Source: Eleusine coracana subsp. coracana (lineage: Eukaryota; Streptophyta; Magnoliopsida; Poales; Poaceae). From it: a DNA stretch of 64,000 nt. The position numbers and the translations under genes are program-made. How positions within the stretch are numbered: the stretch's first letter is position 1; each line of letters begins with the position of its first letter. The DNA is taken from contig CM064423.1 in assembly GCA_032690845.1 (NCBI GenBank), positions 31,890,044 to 31,954,043 of the forward strand, given 5' to 3'. Below are positions 22,901-34,572 of the stretch, piece after piece. Under the pieces are notes generated by a model, which worked only from the letters and a program-made list of their open reading frames with translations, did not search any database and was not told the DNA's origin.

Positions 22901-23343
22901 TTCATCACTCTCGAATAGGAAATAAAATCAATATTCCCTGTTATAGGGTCCAAGAGAGCATATGATTTGTTACAAGAAAAATTCATTGAAGGTGACAAAA
23001 CTCTTCATTGGTGCCTTGCAGCTCTTCAAAAAGATGCAGACCAGGTTGCACAATACATAATTCTAGAAGAGAAACCCCAAGGTGTTGTGATCTCAACACT
23101 CGGCTTCAAGAAATTCCAGATAGGGTCCAGCAGCATTCCCGTCGTATTGCTGAACTAGTTAGGGCTCAAGTGTTAGCCATCGCCAAGTTGCATAATCGGA
23201 GCATGGATTTGAAGCTTGTAGCGGAGGGATTCCATGAAGACCTCTCCGACAAAGAATGTGCTGCCCTCGTAATTGAGGCTCAAGATACATCGAACATTCT
23301 TGTAGAGCAAATTGAGCTTGACCCATTGCCTAGAAAGCAATAG
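19930..23343 (+). pseudogene. Accessory ORF of element D (antisense; gypsy-type transposon, Transposase_28-like), left unit
   Basis: Lies in the opposite orientation to D pol. The first block (20025-20318) holds PPKRSRQSGKGSPKGKK and FPESIMDKERIHKLVIDG. The second (about 20461-20770) reads ISIFIHFYEVCLGISPHFDL and, after two stops, NKGWHAEWFFHGN, matching the putative gypsy type transposon domain. Then HHPGWQFNMES (20800-21080), a low-complexity region with a 19-C run at 21560-21578, coiled-coil segments (22340-22600 and 22635-22847, rich in K/E/L), and a C-terminal AEGFHEDLSDKECAALV (about 23215-23270) typical of this family. GT...AG-like gaps between blocks (near 22270-22340) suggest introns. 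Function is unknown. Stops within exons make it a pseudogene. Confidence 0.75.
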
Positions 23344-23442
23344 ACACTTTGTGTTGTATTAGGTGATAATTGTTGTATGAACTCCCATTTTATCGGTCAC
23401 ATCCAGTAAATATCATTTACTAATACTGCTAATCGACTTCCT

Positions 23443-23610
23443 CAACATTCAGCATGAACCCTGGAGCTAGAATGATGCTACAAACTCACTCGGTCAAGCA
23501 TGTGCAAGTTAAGATAAAAACCTGACTCGGTGCCTCAACAATCAACATGAACCCTGGAGCTAGACTAGTGCTAGGAACTCACTCGGTCAAGCATGCGCGA
23601 GTTAAAGCTA
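23443..23610. repeat. 93-bp direct repeat, two units
   Basis: CAACA(T/A)TCA(G/A)CATGAACC begins at 23443 and 23536. Both units continue with CTGGAGCTAGA and CTCACTCGGTCAAGCATG. The block lies between the accessory ORF and integrase of D; the copy in the right unit starts near 54002. Confidence 0.85.
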
Positions 23611-23803
23611 ATACCGAGAGTCAAAATAAACGTCATGATTATAATGTCAGAAGCAAAGATCACTATTCAAAAATGCAAACTGTAGACCTTCTAAAAATAG
23701 ATTATCATAACATTGTATATATATAAAAAAGATGTTACACTCTAAAGTAATCATAAATCAATATAGATAAATATATAAATACTTAAACATAAAAATGACG
23801 TAG

Positions 23804-24768
23804 CTAGGCTATGTTCCAAGACCTCAGAATGTTCTTCCCATCTTCATCCATCCGGCGATAAGCCCCCGACCGAGTCAGCTCCTGAACGATCAACGACCCC
23901 TCCCACGGAGCCGACAGCTTGTGTTTGCTGACAGTAGTCTGTACTTGCTGATGAACCAGATCTCTGACCTCGAACTCCCTCTTTCTGACTTTCTGGTCAT
24001 GATACCAACACAAGCTTTGTTGGTACTTTGCAGACTTCAACAATGTAGCATCCCTTTTCTCCTCAAGCATGATGAGGTCATCATATCAATTTCCCCGGTG
24101 CCCGTGGAGAAGTAAACAAAATTTCAGTCGGCAACATTGCTTTAGATCCGTAAACCAAGGAAAACGGATAATGTCCTATCGCTTGGCTCAAGCTAGTCTG
24201 TAACCTCCACAAAACCGATGGCAATTCTCGAACCCATCGTCGAGCATAACATTCTAATCTATTGAATATACATGGCTTGATGTTGGATAGTATTAAGCCG
24301 TTTGCCCTTTCAACATGGTCGTTACTTTGCGGGTGAACGGCCGATGCATATCCAATCTTGAAGCCTATCTTTTCTACGATGGCTTTGAATTCCTATGATG
24401 TGAACTAACTTCCATTGTCTGTTATAATCTTATGAGGGGCGCCAAACCGAGTGACAATTTCGGTCATGAATTCGACTGCCTTTTTTGCTGCGATCTTCCT
24501 GAGTGGCTTAGCCTCGATCCACTTGGAGAATTTCTCTACCGCCACATAAAGATGTGTAAAACCTCCTTGCGCCTTATGGAAGGGACCAACAATGTCCAAT
24601 CCCCAAACTGAAAAGGGCCACGTAATAAGAATGTTTTGAAGCTCTATTGCTGGTACGTGCTTCTGTCTTGCGTAGAACTAACAACCTTCATACTTTCGAA
24701 CAATCTCGTGGGCGTCATGTCCGGAAGTCGACCAATAGAAACCTTGTCGAGAAGCTTTGCTCGCTATC
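23804..24768 (-). pseudogene. Ty3/gypsy integrase of element D, C-terminal part (left unit)
   Basis: The catalytic core is readable with D in LDIVGPFHKAQGG (about 24597), D in IITDNGS (about 24412) and E in SNDHVERANG (about 24310). The last two are 35 residues apart, the D,D-35-E spacing. Then follow ELPSVLWRLQTS, PFSLVYGSKAMLPTE, and the C-terminal KHKLSAPWEG...GAYRRMDEDG. In-frame stops occur (for example just after DNGS and before FYARQKHVP). It is cut at 24768 by element C; upstream pol resumes at 36449 across the insertion. The target duplication CTATC marks the cut. Confidence 0.88.
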
Positions 24769-25960
24769 TATTGATGGTCACTAAATACCAAATTTAGACC
24801 GTCAATTATCGGCATAAAAGCAATAAAGTGAACAACCAACATAGTGGTAGGAGTTTATTACTAACAAATTCCACAAGTGTTGGTAAATATATGCTGCAGG
24901 TGATTATTCCACATAATTAAAGGAAAACCATGTCATCAAGAGAGAAAGCACACTTCTGGCCAATAAGAGCCAAGCACATGGATCCATTGGCCCACTTTTG
25001 GGAGAAAACTGACATAACCCACCACCTTACGGTATCACGAGGGACAAAGGGCCACCCAATAGGGACTCACAGCAAGGGGGCACCTGGGCCCACAACCCCT
25101 GTTCGGCCGAACAGGTGGGTCCCGCCCTTGCGCACCGCCTCCACGTGTCGTCTCCTGGTGCCTCTCCAAGATCGGTTGTGCGCGTTTGGTGGAAGTTACC
25201 GACTCCAGAAACCGCATTTGGGTGCTATAAATGAAGGGAAGATCCTCACTCTCTCAAAACCTCAAGATTAGTTTAGTCCTTTATTTCCTAAAGGCTTTAG
25301 CACTGCCAAAGTGCTTAGAAAATAGGGAGAGAGTGAGGGGATGTCCGGAGGAGGAGTGTGCCTGTCCACCTCTTCACGCTTGTACCACGACAGATGCTTG
25401 CCATATTAAGTAAGTCTTCGTGATTCCTTTCTTGGTATTTAAGTTTCTTTTTTAAGTAAGTTTTGTGATTTGTAACTTTGCTCGCTCAGTGCTCTATTTA
25501 GTTAGAGACCTTAGTCTTATATCATCATAGCTAAAGATTAAGAGAGTAATTGAAAGCATAGACATGGTGTCTAGGCCATAGGTTACCTTTGTTTATCGCG
25601 TAGTCCACGGATTGCTTGAGGTAGGCAGTAGGTGGTGACAACCCTATCTGTCCTTTGAAATCCTCCACGTTCGGCTATGCAGTAGGCTCTTGGCCGGAAT
25701 CGCACTGCGGATGCAGAGAAAAACTGGATGCCCAATGCAAGCAACCTAGTAGTACTCTTACCTTGGTTAGGACCTTATAACCATTAGGAATCCTCTCTAC
25801 CCAACGCCGCATTTATCTTGGTGTTCTTGGTCGAACTAGAACAGAAGATTAGGCACACATGTTCTCTGTGGATTTGATACCTTGGAATACTCCTGGGTGA
25901 TAGCTACTTCAGTATCCGTATGCTTGCGGATTTATTTTGTTGTCGTTAAAGTATCCAACA
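24769..25960 (+). repeat. 5' LTR of element C (1,192 bp)
   Basis: Starts TATTGATGGTCAC (terminal TG reads TA) and ends GTATCCAACA. The start is fixed by the CTATC duplication. U3 holds a perfect 18-bp palindrome CCTGTTCGGCCGAACAGG at 25098-25115. The TATA box is at 25226-25232. In the right unit only the last 150 bp survive (55073-55224). Confidence 0.9.
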
Positions 25961-25990
25961 AGCTTTCTGGGGCCGTTGCCGCAGAATGGT
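25961..25990 (+). promoter_or_regulatory. Primer-binding site of element C (Asp-tRNA type, degraded)
   Basis: The sequence CTGGGGCCGTTGCCGCAG just inside the LTR resembles TGGCGCCGTTGCCGGGG, the site used by Athila/Tat gypsy elements, with substitutions. Confidence 0.7.
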
Positions 25991-26067
25991 TGTTGTTTGA
26001 TCTTCGAACCTAGTTCACCCTCGTATCTTTTTATTTCCTTCTATTTATTTCTTTCCCCTTCTCTACC

Positions 26068-27093
26068 ATGGAGCGACTACCAATTCAAGATCTTTCTGCG
26101 CCTAAGGGTGAGTTCTTTGAGCCACCGCTTTCTACGGACCCAATTCATTCATCTGGCTTTGAACTCCGTCCTAGCTTTATAGCCATGGTTCGGGAACAAT
26201 CCTTCTTGGGTTTAAATAGCGAAAACCCATTTGATCATTTGTGAGAGTTCGAGCATTTGTGTTCATGCCTATCAAACAAAGCCATGACTCAAGATATTTT
26301 CACGTGGGAATTGTTTGCCTTTTCCCTCAAGGAGAATGCGAAACAATGGTACACTCATTTTGTTAGGAGTACGGATGGTGATTAGAAAGTACTCCGAGAT
26401 AAATTTTGTCTCACATTCTATCCTACATCACGTATTGTCTCTCTACGAAGGGAGATTCTCGACTTTCATCAAATCGAGAAGGAATCCATAGGTGCAGCCT
26501 GGGCTAGGTTTTCCTTTTTAACCACTTCCGGCCCTGACTTGTCTTTGGTCGACCACGTGTTGTTGCAACACTTTTGTCTGGGTTTAAGAAAGGAGTCTGC
26601 CCTATATCTCGACGTCACCATCAGAGGTTCGTTCGTCCATAAGACGCCTGTAGAAGGAAGAGCTATCCTAGACCTTATTCAAGAAAACTCTTCTTTCCTA
26701 GCTGACTATAGAGAGCACCCTCAGGAGGAAGCTTCGTCGAGCATTGAGGCCACCCCACTAGTTGAACCTAAGCCAAATCCTTGTCTATCCAATGATTCAT
26801 CTAGTGAGACCTCAACCGAACCACGAGCAATGGAGGAAGAAGAAATTCAACCTCCAAAGCTCCCTTTCAAATTTGAGGAAAATCTTGTAAAAGATCATGG
26901 GAAATCCTCGAGTTGTCGCTATAATCAGAAGTCACCAACTCCTGTATCTTCTCCCAATCCTCTTAAGGATCCTTTGCTCCAAGAGGCGGTGAAGGAGACA
27001 ACTTCAAGCATGAGCAATGAGTGGTTGAGAGAGGCTGAGTCTTCTTTGAACCTAATTCAGACTCCCCTTCCTCTTCCATTCAATGCCTCATAA
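26068..27093 (+). pseudogene. gag of element C (left unit)
   Basis: One frame runs from ATG 26068 to TAA 27091-27093 (about 341 codons), interrupted by TGA 26242 (between DHL and EFEHLC, likely former CGA) and TAG 26383 (after RSTDGD, likely former TGG). It has the grass gypsy gag signature: ENPFDHL, WELFAFSLKENAKQWY, LRDKFCLTFYPTSR, IEKESIGAAWARF, DHVLLQHFCLGLRKESALYL. The last 90 residues form a Glu/Pro/Ser-rich linker (PPKLPFKFEENL...PNPLKDPLLQEAV) that recurs twice more downstream between the protease modules. No zinc knuckle is seen. It would form the virus-like particle shell if intact. Confidence 0.88.
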
Positions 27094-29021
27094 GAAAAGA
27101 AAAGGTGAATCTTCTTTATAATCCCACTATCGGTGCCAACATCATTTCTGATGTTTGCGCTTTTGCCATTTTGGGTAAAGAACCCTTGGCACCGACTTGC
27201 AAATTTCTTCAATGTCCCTTCGAACCCATTTTAGAGGGATATGTGATTTTGCAAAATGTGTCTTTAAGGCACAAATATGTTGAAGCTCTCCTTGATTTCC
27301 ATGTGTTCGAAGTCCATGACTTTGACATTTTAATCGGGCCTCCCATGGAGAAACTTTTCTCTGATGCACCGACCAAGGAGACATTACACATTGAACTTAG
27401 GGGAAGACATTTTTTTGTCCCAATGTATCAATCAGAAAATTCCCCTAATTTCTCTTTCAAGTTCGAGGAAGGTCTTTTACAAGACCACAGGGACACCTCG
27501 AATTGTTTTTGCAAGAAAGACCCACCAGTTCTTGTCTCTCCTCCTGATCCTCCAGAGGACAATTTCCTCCAAGAGAATGAGAGGGAGTGCTCTGCCATGC
27601 CAAGCGGTGAATGGTTGGATGAGGGTGCACACTCTCCTGATATACTTTGGGTAAGACCCCCTTACTCATCCATTCAATGCCATATAAGAGAGATGAAGGT
27701 GAATGTTCTTTTCAGTCCCATAATCGGTGCAAATATCATGTCAAAATCCATTACACCAGCCTTCATAGGTGGTGAACCCCTTGCGCCGATTAGCAAATCC
27801 TTCATGGACACCTTAGGCAAATCTTTAGAAGGATTTAGGACCTTGCTAAACGTGTCTGTAAAGCATGAAAGTGTTGAGACTATCCTAGACTTCCATATAG
27901 TTGAGGTCTATGACTTCCAAATCTTGATCCGGCATCTGTTGGATGAGCTATACCCGGATGGATCGAAGCTAGGAAGTCTCGACATAATACTTGGGAGAGA
28001 CGTATCTTCTGTCTCAATCTATCAATCAGAAAATCTTTTGATAGAATCTCTCCCAAGGGGTGAGCCATTCAATGAAGCGCTGGCAACATTCTTGTTTGAG
28101 CCCCCTGGATCTATCCTCAAGGAACAAAGCCAGCAATTTATCCAGGGCGAAGGCAAGCCAACCCACGAGGGTCTCTCAACAAATGAATTTGAGCCCATTG
28201 CTTTCTCATCCTTCAATTTTACTGTTAAGACCGCTCGGAAGGTAGGAGAACTTCTACCTTTAGGGTTTCCAGTCGAGTTCGAGGAAGAGCTCTCTGATAA
28301 ACATGAAAACACCTCGAATCACTTCTGGCAGATGAAGCCTACGACATCCCTTTCACCTCCTAAGCCCTTCCAAGAAGAAATCCTACAGGAGGCCATTAAT
28401 AAGCGGTGGTTGAAGGAAGAAAGATGTTTTTCAAGAAAAATCCAAATCTCTTCTCCTTCTTCTACCATTCCCTGTCATATAAAGGGAAATGTTGTAGAAG
28501 CCCTTCTTGATCCCACCGTAGGAGCCAATATCATCCCCGAGTATATAGCTTGGCAACATTTGGATGATATACCTCTTGAGCCGAATGACACACTCCTCAA
28601 GCATGACTTGGGAGTAACCTTTCCATGTTGGAGGATCATAAGGGCTATAATAGTTGCGGTGGACAAAGTCGAAGTTCACCTAAACCTCCAAGTCTTTCCA
28701 ATCATCGACTTTGTACTTCTCATAGGCTTCCTACTACAAAGCCTTCACCATAAGGGTGCATCTCTAGGGAGCCTAAATGGAAAGCTTAGGAATACCGCTT
28801 GTGCCACCAATGCCCATTGCTTAGAAAATCCTATGGTGAGGCCTCATCTCAAGCACTCCCCGCTTGTGGAGGTGATGTATGTTTCCCAAAACGCATCACC
28901 GAGGTTCGTTCAGTATGAGGACGCGAAGCATTGCATCCAACGAGGAGACAATTTTGGAGAAACTCTTAATCCTTTTGAAACCAAATCGTTATCCTTCTTG
29001 CCTAAGCCTTTTTTCCTTTGA
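27069..29021 (+). pseudogene. Triple tandem retropepsin-like ORF of element C (left unit)
   Basis: Open over about 650 codons in the frame +2 to gag, overlapping gag's end, with no ATG at its start. Counting from the GTG at 27105, three modules each contain a DTGA-like motif and a hydrophobic D-F-x-(I/L)-L-I motif exactly 66 residues apart: NPTIGANI (6) with DFDILIG (72), SPIIGANI (204) with DFQILIR (270), DPTVGANI (469) with DFVLLIG (535). This is about the Asp-to-psi-loop spacing of retropepsins. Only module 3 keeps Asp. Each module follows a gag-tail-like acidic/proline linker (FKFEEGL... and VEFEEEL...). No RT follows. Whether any module is catalytic is doubtful. The duplicated architecture is seen; the fold is inferred. 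Confidence 0.8.
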
Positions 29022-29061
29022 TCCTCAATACTCCATTCTCTATGATGATCAAGAATGAACC

Positions 29062-29382
29062 ATGAGTTTTATCGATGAAATTCTTGAGAAGGAGAACCTT
29101 TGGACCATTGGATTGCTTGAGGAGTTGACTCTAGAAGAAAATGATTCAAGTAATGAGCAGGGAAGCTTCTTCCTTGAACAACCACAAGATACATGCTCAT
29201 CCAACAAAACTCTAGAGTTGATCGCTCCTTCTGCTAAAAGCACCTATGAGGACTACAACCACCTTAAGGCCCTTATTACTAAAACATTTAGGAGGATGGT
29301 TGTAGATGTTTTTGTTTATCATAAATTTTGCAAATCTCATAGTTGCATTTTGGCACTATCCTTGAAGCTAAGACTCCAATGA
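29062..29382 (+). pseudogene. C-terminal segment of the element C polyprotein
   Basis: Starts MSFIDEILEKENLWTIGLLE and ends VDVFVYHKFCKSHSCILALS. In the right unit the frame reads through the preceding stop (DDQESTMSFIDEIL), so this is a downstream part of the same ORF, separated here by decay. I do not recognise a catalytic domain. The C-K-S-x-x-C ending is conserved between the two units. Confidence 0.6.
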
Positions 29383-30618
29383 TACATCAACGATTGGCAG
29401 TGTGATGGGAACTACATCGCCACTAATGGCTGCAACATGAAGTCCCCGTTGTCTAGCTTTTGACTATAAACAAAGCACTATCGGGAGGTGGCCCGGGTTA
29501 TCATTTTCCTTTTCCTTTATTTAAATAATTCTAAGCATATGTTTTGAGGATATATTTGCCTTCGGGTATTTTTGGTCACTAACCCTTTCAGGTGAGGATT
29601 GAAAAGAAGGATGGACACACTATGTCTGAGAACGTGGGAGCTGCATCAACTTGACACCTTGGTACTTTTTGGCGATGGAACCTACTACAAGAAGGCTGCA
29701 ACGCTACACACTTGATTTATTGTGTCCAAGTGATACAAAAATCTAAGTGTGGGGGAGCTCTGTAAGTATCACGTATTAAGGTCTCTTCATGTCAACTTGC
29801 CTCTTGGTTTAGAGTTGTTGTTAGTTCTTGTATTCATGCCTTGCTAAAAAATGAAAAAAAAAGAAAGGCACTTTAGTTTATTTTCTTTTTATTTCCATTC
29901 AATTCAATTATGTAGTGCGCCTTGAAAAAAAATATAAAGAACTTAATAATATAGTTGTGACTCTACGGGGCCCATAAAGCCGGTAGAGTCCGTTTTGCTT
30001 TTAACCCTCTTGTTTTGTTTTTGTGTCAAGTAAAAGTGCAGGCAAGTGAACAAGTGTGGGGGAGATCCTTAGGATTCCTGACGCGTAACAAAGGACATCA
30101 CCGACCAACATATAATAAACAACGCCGCATAGAGCACCATGCCATACGGTGATCAAGGTAGACACCAGAATGATTCAGCCGAACCCTCTAGGTCGTCTGA
30201 ACCCACCTTGGCCCCGCCCAGCCTCATCAACTACTAGTGCGACGGTTTGCGCGTCTTATCCCTCTATCTCCCTGTTATGTGCATTGATTTAATTTTCCTA
30301 GAATAAATTGATAAAATCTAAACTAGAAAATTAAAATCAATCATGATGACCTTCCTATCATTCAAAGCTTTCCATGGTTGGCCTGCATGCTCTTTATTCC
30401 TTGCTCTTATGCCAATGCTAGTGGACTATATTCATAGGGATCGCATGCTACCTAGGTTGTTGACTAGTATGATATGGTTTGATGAAGTGATTCTTCCTCT
30501 CTATTTCATAAAGTACTTGGGAATTCCTTTTGAAAATTAAAATCTATAAGCTTACTCTTCAATGATTTGAAATATCCCACCAGAGCCATATGATAGATTC
30601 ATTTGATAAACCTTTGGT
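29383..30618 (+). other. 3' UTR of element C with two polypurine tracts
   Basis: No gene. Purine tracts AAGTGTGGGGGAG occur at about 29747 and 30051, some 300 bp apart. A-rich runs lie at 29845-29870 and 29925-29940. The expected first 400 bp of the 3' LTR are absent; LTR homology resumes near 30619. Confidence 0.7.
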
Positions 30619-30851
30619 CGGTTGTGTGTGTTTGGTGGAAGTTACCAACTCCAGGAACCGCCTTTGGGTGCTATAAAATGAAGGAAAGGGCCTCACTCTC
30701 TCAAAACCTCAAGATTAGTTAAGTCCTTCATTTCCTAAAGGCTTTAGCACTGCCAAAGTGCTTAGAAAATAGGGAGAGAGTGAGGGGAAGTCCGGAGGAG
30801 GTGTGGGCCTGTCCACCTCTTCTCCATGCTTGTACCTCGACAGATGCTTAC

Positions 30852-31753
30852 TGATGAGGACATCACCCTTATGGATACACCCAGCACTCCGCCAACCAAA
30901 ATGCAAGTTCATGCGCGACAACTGAATTTACGGGTGAGCTTGTTCCTAATGATTCCTCTATGTGATTTTGAGAATAGATTGCTACCTAATGAATTAATTG
31001 TTGTTAGAAATCATGGAGATGATGATGAGATAGCTGGGGAGGTGATTGGAGACGTGATGGGCCAGCAAGGACGTCCAAGCCAAGGTGGAGGCCCAATCAA
31101 AACCGACTTCGAGTCTGTTTCGGAGCCCAGGACCAGTCTGCACTAAAACGGACGCCCAGGACGCATACGGACTCGGATTTGTATGTTCTATATATGTCTG
31201 GAAAGATAACGAAAAGACCTTTCCAACCGAACTGGTTCCATGTCAAAATACGTCTCGAACCGTCGGCAATCGCCGAAACAATTTGACTTCCAGAATCTGT
31301 CCTGGTGCTGCGACACCGTAATCGGTCTTTGGGCCATGTATCGAGTTGAACCCACTTAGGGCTGCGTCCAGGGGGTCTTGCACGACCCTAGGGACCTCAT
31401 ATACAGCCACCGCCTGTTCAATAGGGTTGGGATTTTGCTTAGATCAATTCTGTTCATAAACAGTTTCGCCGTTCATCGGTTTGTGAGACCCCAACTTCGA
31501 GAGTTTAATCATACATCTGCAATTGTGTTGCATTCTTTGTTTTTCTTGCTTGTGTTCTTGATTCGCAGGCAGGGATTAGCCTTCTCGGCAAGGTCAATTG
31601 TCTTTTGGACGGTTGATAACCAGAGGAGACGTCGTGCTGCGATTGCGGGGTTTAGAACGTGCTGTTCTGAAGCCGGATCGATTTGTGTGTCGCCTCCGAC
31701 CAAATCAACTTACCAAGAACCTTTCGGAAGATCGGGAACCCTTGTTCACACCA
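30852..31753 (+). repeat. 5' LTR of element I (902 bp)
   Basis: TGATGAGGACATCACCC to TTGTTCACACCA. Same length as the 3' LTR with no indels noticed, only substitutions, many of them clustered at 31210-31275 of this copy. Confidence 0.95.
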
Positions 31754-31755
31754 AG

Positions 31756-31769
31756 TGGTAATCAGAGCT
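31756..31769 (+). promoter_or_regulatory. Primer-binding site of element I (initiator Met-tRNA type)
   Basis: TGGTAATCAGAGCT, two bases inside the LTR. It matches TGGTATCAGAGC with one extra A. Confidence 0.8.
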
Positions 31770-32781
31770 TCAGGTACACCGTTAGGTTCGCCCTTATCCT
31801 CGTTATTTTGTTCAATCCTAGAGTCCAGAAAATTGCCCTACAAAAATATTTGTTCGTCGTGTTTTTGCTGTCCTACACCCCCCTTGTGCCTTGCAATTTT
31901 CAGTTTAGTTTGTTTCTCTGAATTTTGGTCCCTACAAGGTCATTGTGTTGCTGGTCTAGTGCTTGTTCTTTGGTCTTGTTTGAGTCGTGCATATCCTTGT
32001 CATAGACAAACAAGGGAAAAATCAGTGTTGCATATGTAAATTTAGATAATAGTATTGCTGGAATTATGTGCACTAAATATTTCTTTAACATCTAGCCTTC
32101 TACTTTCATGTGCAAAAGAAAATTAGAGTGCTCTGCTGCTGTCTCATTGTGATCAAAAGCCAACCAATTAGTGCTTGATCTTGTTATAGAAGTTTGTTTT
32201 AGTTGTGCTATTACAAGAATGGTTTTGCTGCACTTGTAGTAAGAAAAAAAAATATATTCTGGGGTTCCAGTGGTTGTAAAACTTGTAATACCTTGCTGCA
32301 GTTCTGATTCTCAAGAAAAGAAAAGAAAAAGGCAAAAGTGCACAAGAGAAAAAGTCGCACAAAAAAAAAGAAGTAGAAAAAAGAAAAGATACAAATTCAG
32401 AATTGCTTGCATCCTTTGTGTCCTTTGTTGAGTCATTTGCTTGCTTGCTTGAACTAGGTCCGAGACAAGTTTAGGCCGGTGACATAGACTAGCTTGGGAC
32501 TATTATTCAGTTTTGCAACTTCTGAATTAAAATTTTGCTAATCCTTGCTACCTAATATTGCCTATCCAAGCTCTATATATTTCCTTCTGAACAGGCACAA
32601 ATTTTTTTGACTCTCGCAATCATCAGTTCACACTCTCCAAGGTATCCTTTGCTTGTTGTAATTAAGAACTTTGTAAGAGCTTGATAAGATGCTTCCCTTT
32701 GCTTGTTGAGAGTTTACACTATGATCACATAGTAGTGATAGGAAAATATACTTCCGTGTGTTTCTTTGTTTGCTACTAACA
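31770..32781 (+). other. Leader of element I
   Basis: About 1 kb with no gene. T-rich, then A-rich around 32320-32390. It precedes the ATG at 32782. Confidence 0.6.
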
Positions 32782-34572
32782 ATGACAGGTTACGCCACTC
32801 ATGGTGATGATTCAACGTCGTCTAATGAGAACAATATGAGTGATATAGTACAAAGAGTGCTCAGTCCTCAAATGGAGAAGGTAGAGCAAAATCAATTGAA
32901 CAATTTATTTTAGACTCACTTTGTTGTCAAGGATCGACGTTGTCGTGTTATCATTGATGGAGAGAGTAGCCGCAACATCGCAAGTTTAGAATTAGTAGAG
33001 AAGCTTGGATTGACAACACAGCCACACCCATGTCCATACTACATCCAATGGGTAAATTCTTTTGGTAAGATAAAGGTAGATAAAATTGCACGCATTGAAT
33101 TTTTTATTGGTTCTTATAAGGATAGTGCAGAATTTGATATAGTACCTATGCAAGCATGTCATTTGTTATTGAGTAAACCTTGGATTATTACAAATAATGC
33201 TTCGCACAATGCCATTATAAATAGCTACTCATTTAAATACAATGATAGAAGAGTTACTCTTAAACCTATGACCGCTGCTGAAATTTTAGAAGAGGATCAA
33301 CAAAGGCTTGAAAGGAGAAAGAATGAACCGTTTAGGAAAGAATGGACTGTTTCAAATGTTGCAACACTTACATCAAAATCTGAATTAGATGATGAACATA
33401 TTTCCTTGCCTCTTATTGCAACTAATACATTTCAGGTTCTATACAAAGAAGAGGATAGTGAGAAAGATGAAGAACATGTTGTTGCTTCAGGTAAGAGCTT
33501 TCTTGATGTGATGAATTGTTCCAACAATCTTGTTGCATTGGAACCTTGTCTTGATTTGCCTTTGCCACAAGTTGATTTATCTACTGATCCTTATGATAAA
33601 GAGGAGTTATGTGCCACTGCTTCACTTATATCTTTGCCACAACAAATGAATAAGCTTGATGTTTTTGCTTATGATTCACCTACTAGTGCTGAAATAAAAC
33701 ATTTGATTTTAATAACATGTGAAAAGGATGAGCAGAAATTATTGTCTTCTCTAAATACTTTGGGTTATATTGAATTTGATGTTCTTTGTGATCTAAATAC
33801 CGTGGAGAAGCAAATCTTTTCTCAAACTGAATTGCCTTTACTAACAAGAAACGAATTTTATGCTATAGGAAACTATGATCATAGAGGTGTATTTATGGTG
33901 CATAAAGTTTATATTTGCTCAAACATGAATACTCCTTGTGTTGTACAACCAAATGATGAACTAGAAAACTGCAATAACAATTACCATGTCATGTCATGTT
34001 TTTCTAGTGTGTTTAAGATCACACATTTTCTATCTTGTCATAAGAGGGAGAATGATGTTTATATTGCTGAGCAAGTTGTCATAGAGGTCATTAATTTGCA
34101 TGGCATGCGTTCTATTGTAGTTTCACATTGTGATGATAAATTTTATAATGCCTATAAATATGAGTTGTATCTCAAGTTTGGGAATAGTTCCACAACTAAT
34201 ATTTCAGATTTGAGACCATACATGGGAGAAAGAGATGAGCTCGAGTCGAGGACGACTCTAATTCAAAAGGGGGAGAATGATGAGGATATCACCCTTATGG
34301 ATACACCCAGCACTCCGCCAACCAAAATGCAAGTTCATGCGCGACAACTGAATTTACGGGTGAGCTTGTTCCTAATGATTCCTCTATGTGATTTTGAGAA
34401 TAGATTGCTACCTAATGAATTAATTGTTGTTAGAAACCATGGAGATAATGATGAGATAGCTGGGGAGGTGATTAGAGACGTGATGGGCCAGCAAGGACGT
34501 CCAAGCCAAGGTGGAGGCCCAATCAAAACCGACTTCGAGTCTGTTTCGGAGCCTAGGACCAGTCTGCACTAA
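32782..34572 (+). pseudogene. Fused gag-N / protease / unknown / integrase-remnant ORF of element I
   Basis: A single frame from ATG 32782, broken only by TAG 32911-32913, running into the 3' LTR and stopping at 34570-34572 (597 codons). Residues 1-43 look like a gag start. The retropepsin-like domain follows at once: RCRVIIDGESSRNIAS (DGES replacing the usual DGGS), PYYIQWVNSFGKIKV and CHLLLSKPW (usually LLGRPW). Residues about 140-400 match no catalytic domain I can name (NVATLTSKSELDD, FDVLCDLNTVEKQIF, IGNYDHRGVFMVHKVYI). Then come integrase-like FKITHFLSCHK and VINLHGMRSIVVSHCDDKF, and the pol C-terminus LRPYMGERDELESRT. RT and RNase H are gone. The nearly clean frame suggests the deletion form itself was mobilised. 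Catalytic residues look degraded. Confidence 0.75.
34265..34277 (+). promoter_or_regulatory. Polypurine tract of element I
   Basis: AAAAGGGGGAGAA ends directly before the 3' LTR's TGATGAGG. It lies inside the ORF. Confidence 0.85.

Noticed and set aside
23921..24115. Plus-strand frames over the integrase region (also 54480-54674)
   Set aside because: Shadow frames opposite the clearly recognisable minus-strand integrase.
28431..28679. Minus-strand frame opposite element C module 3 (also 57685-57933)
   Set aside because: Antisense shadow of the protease-like ORF with no domain of its own.
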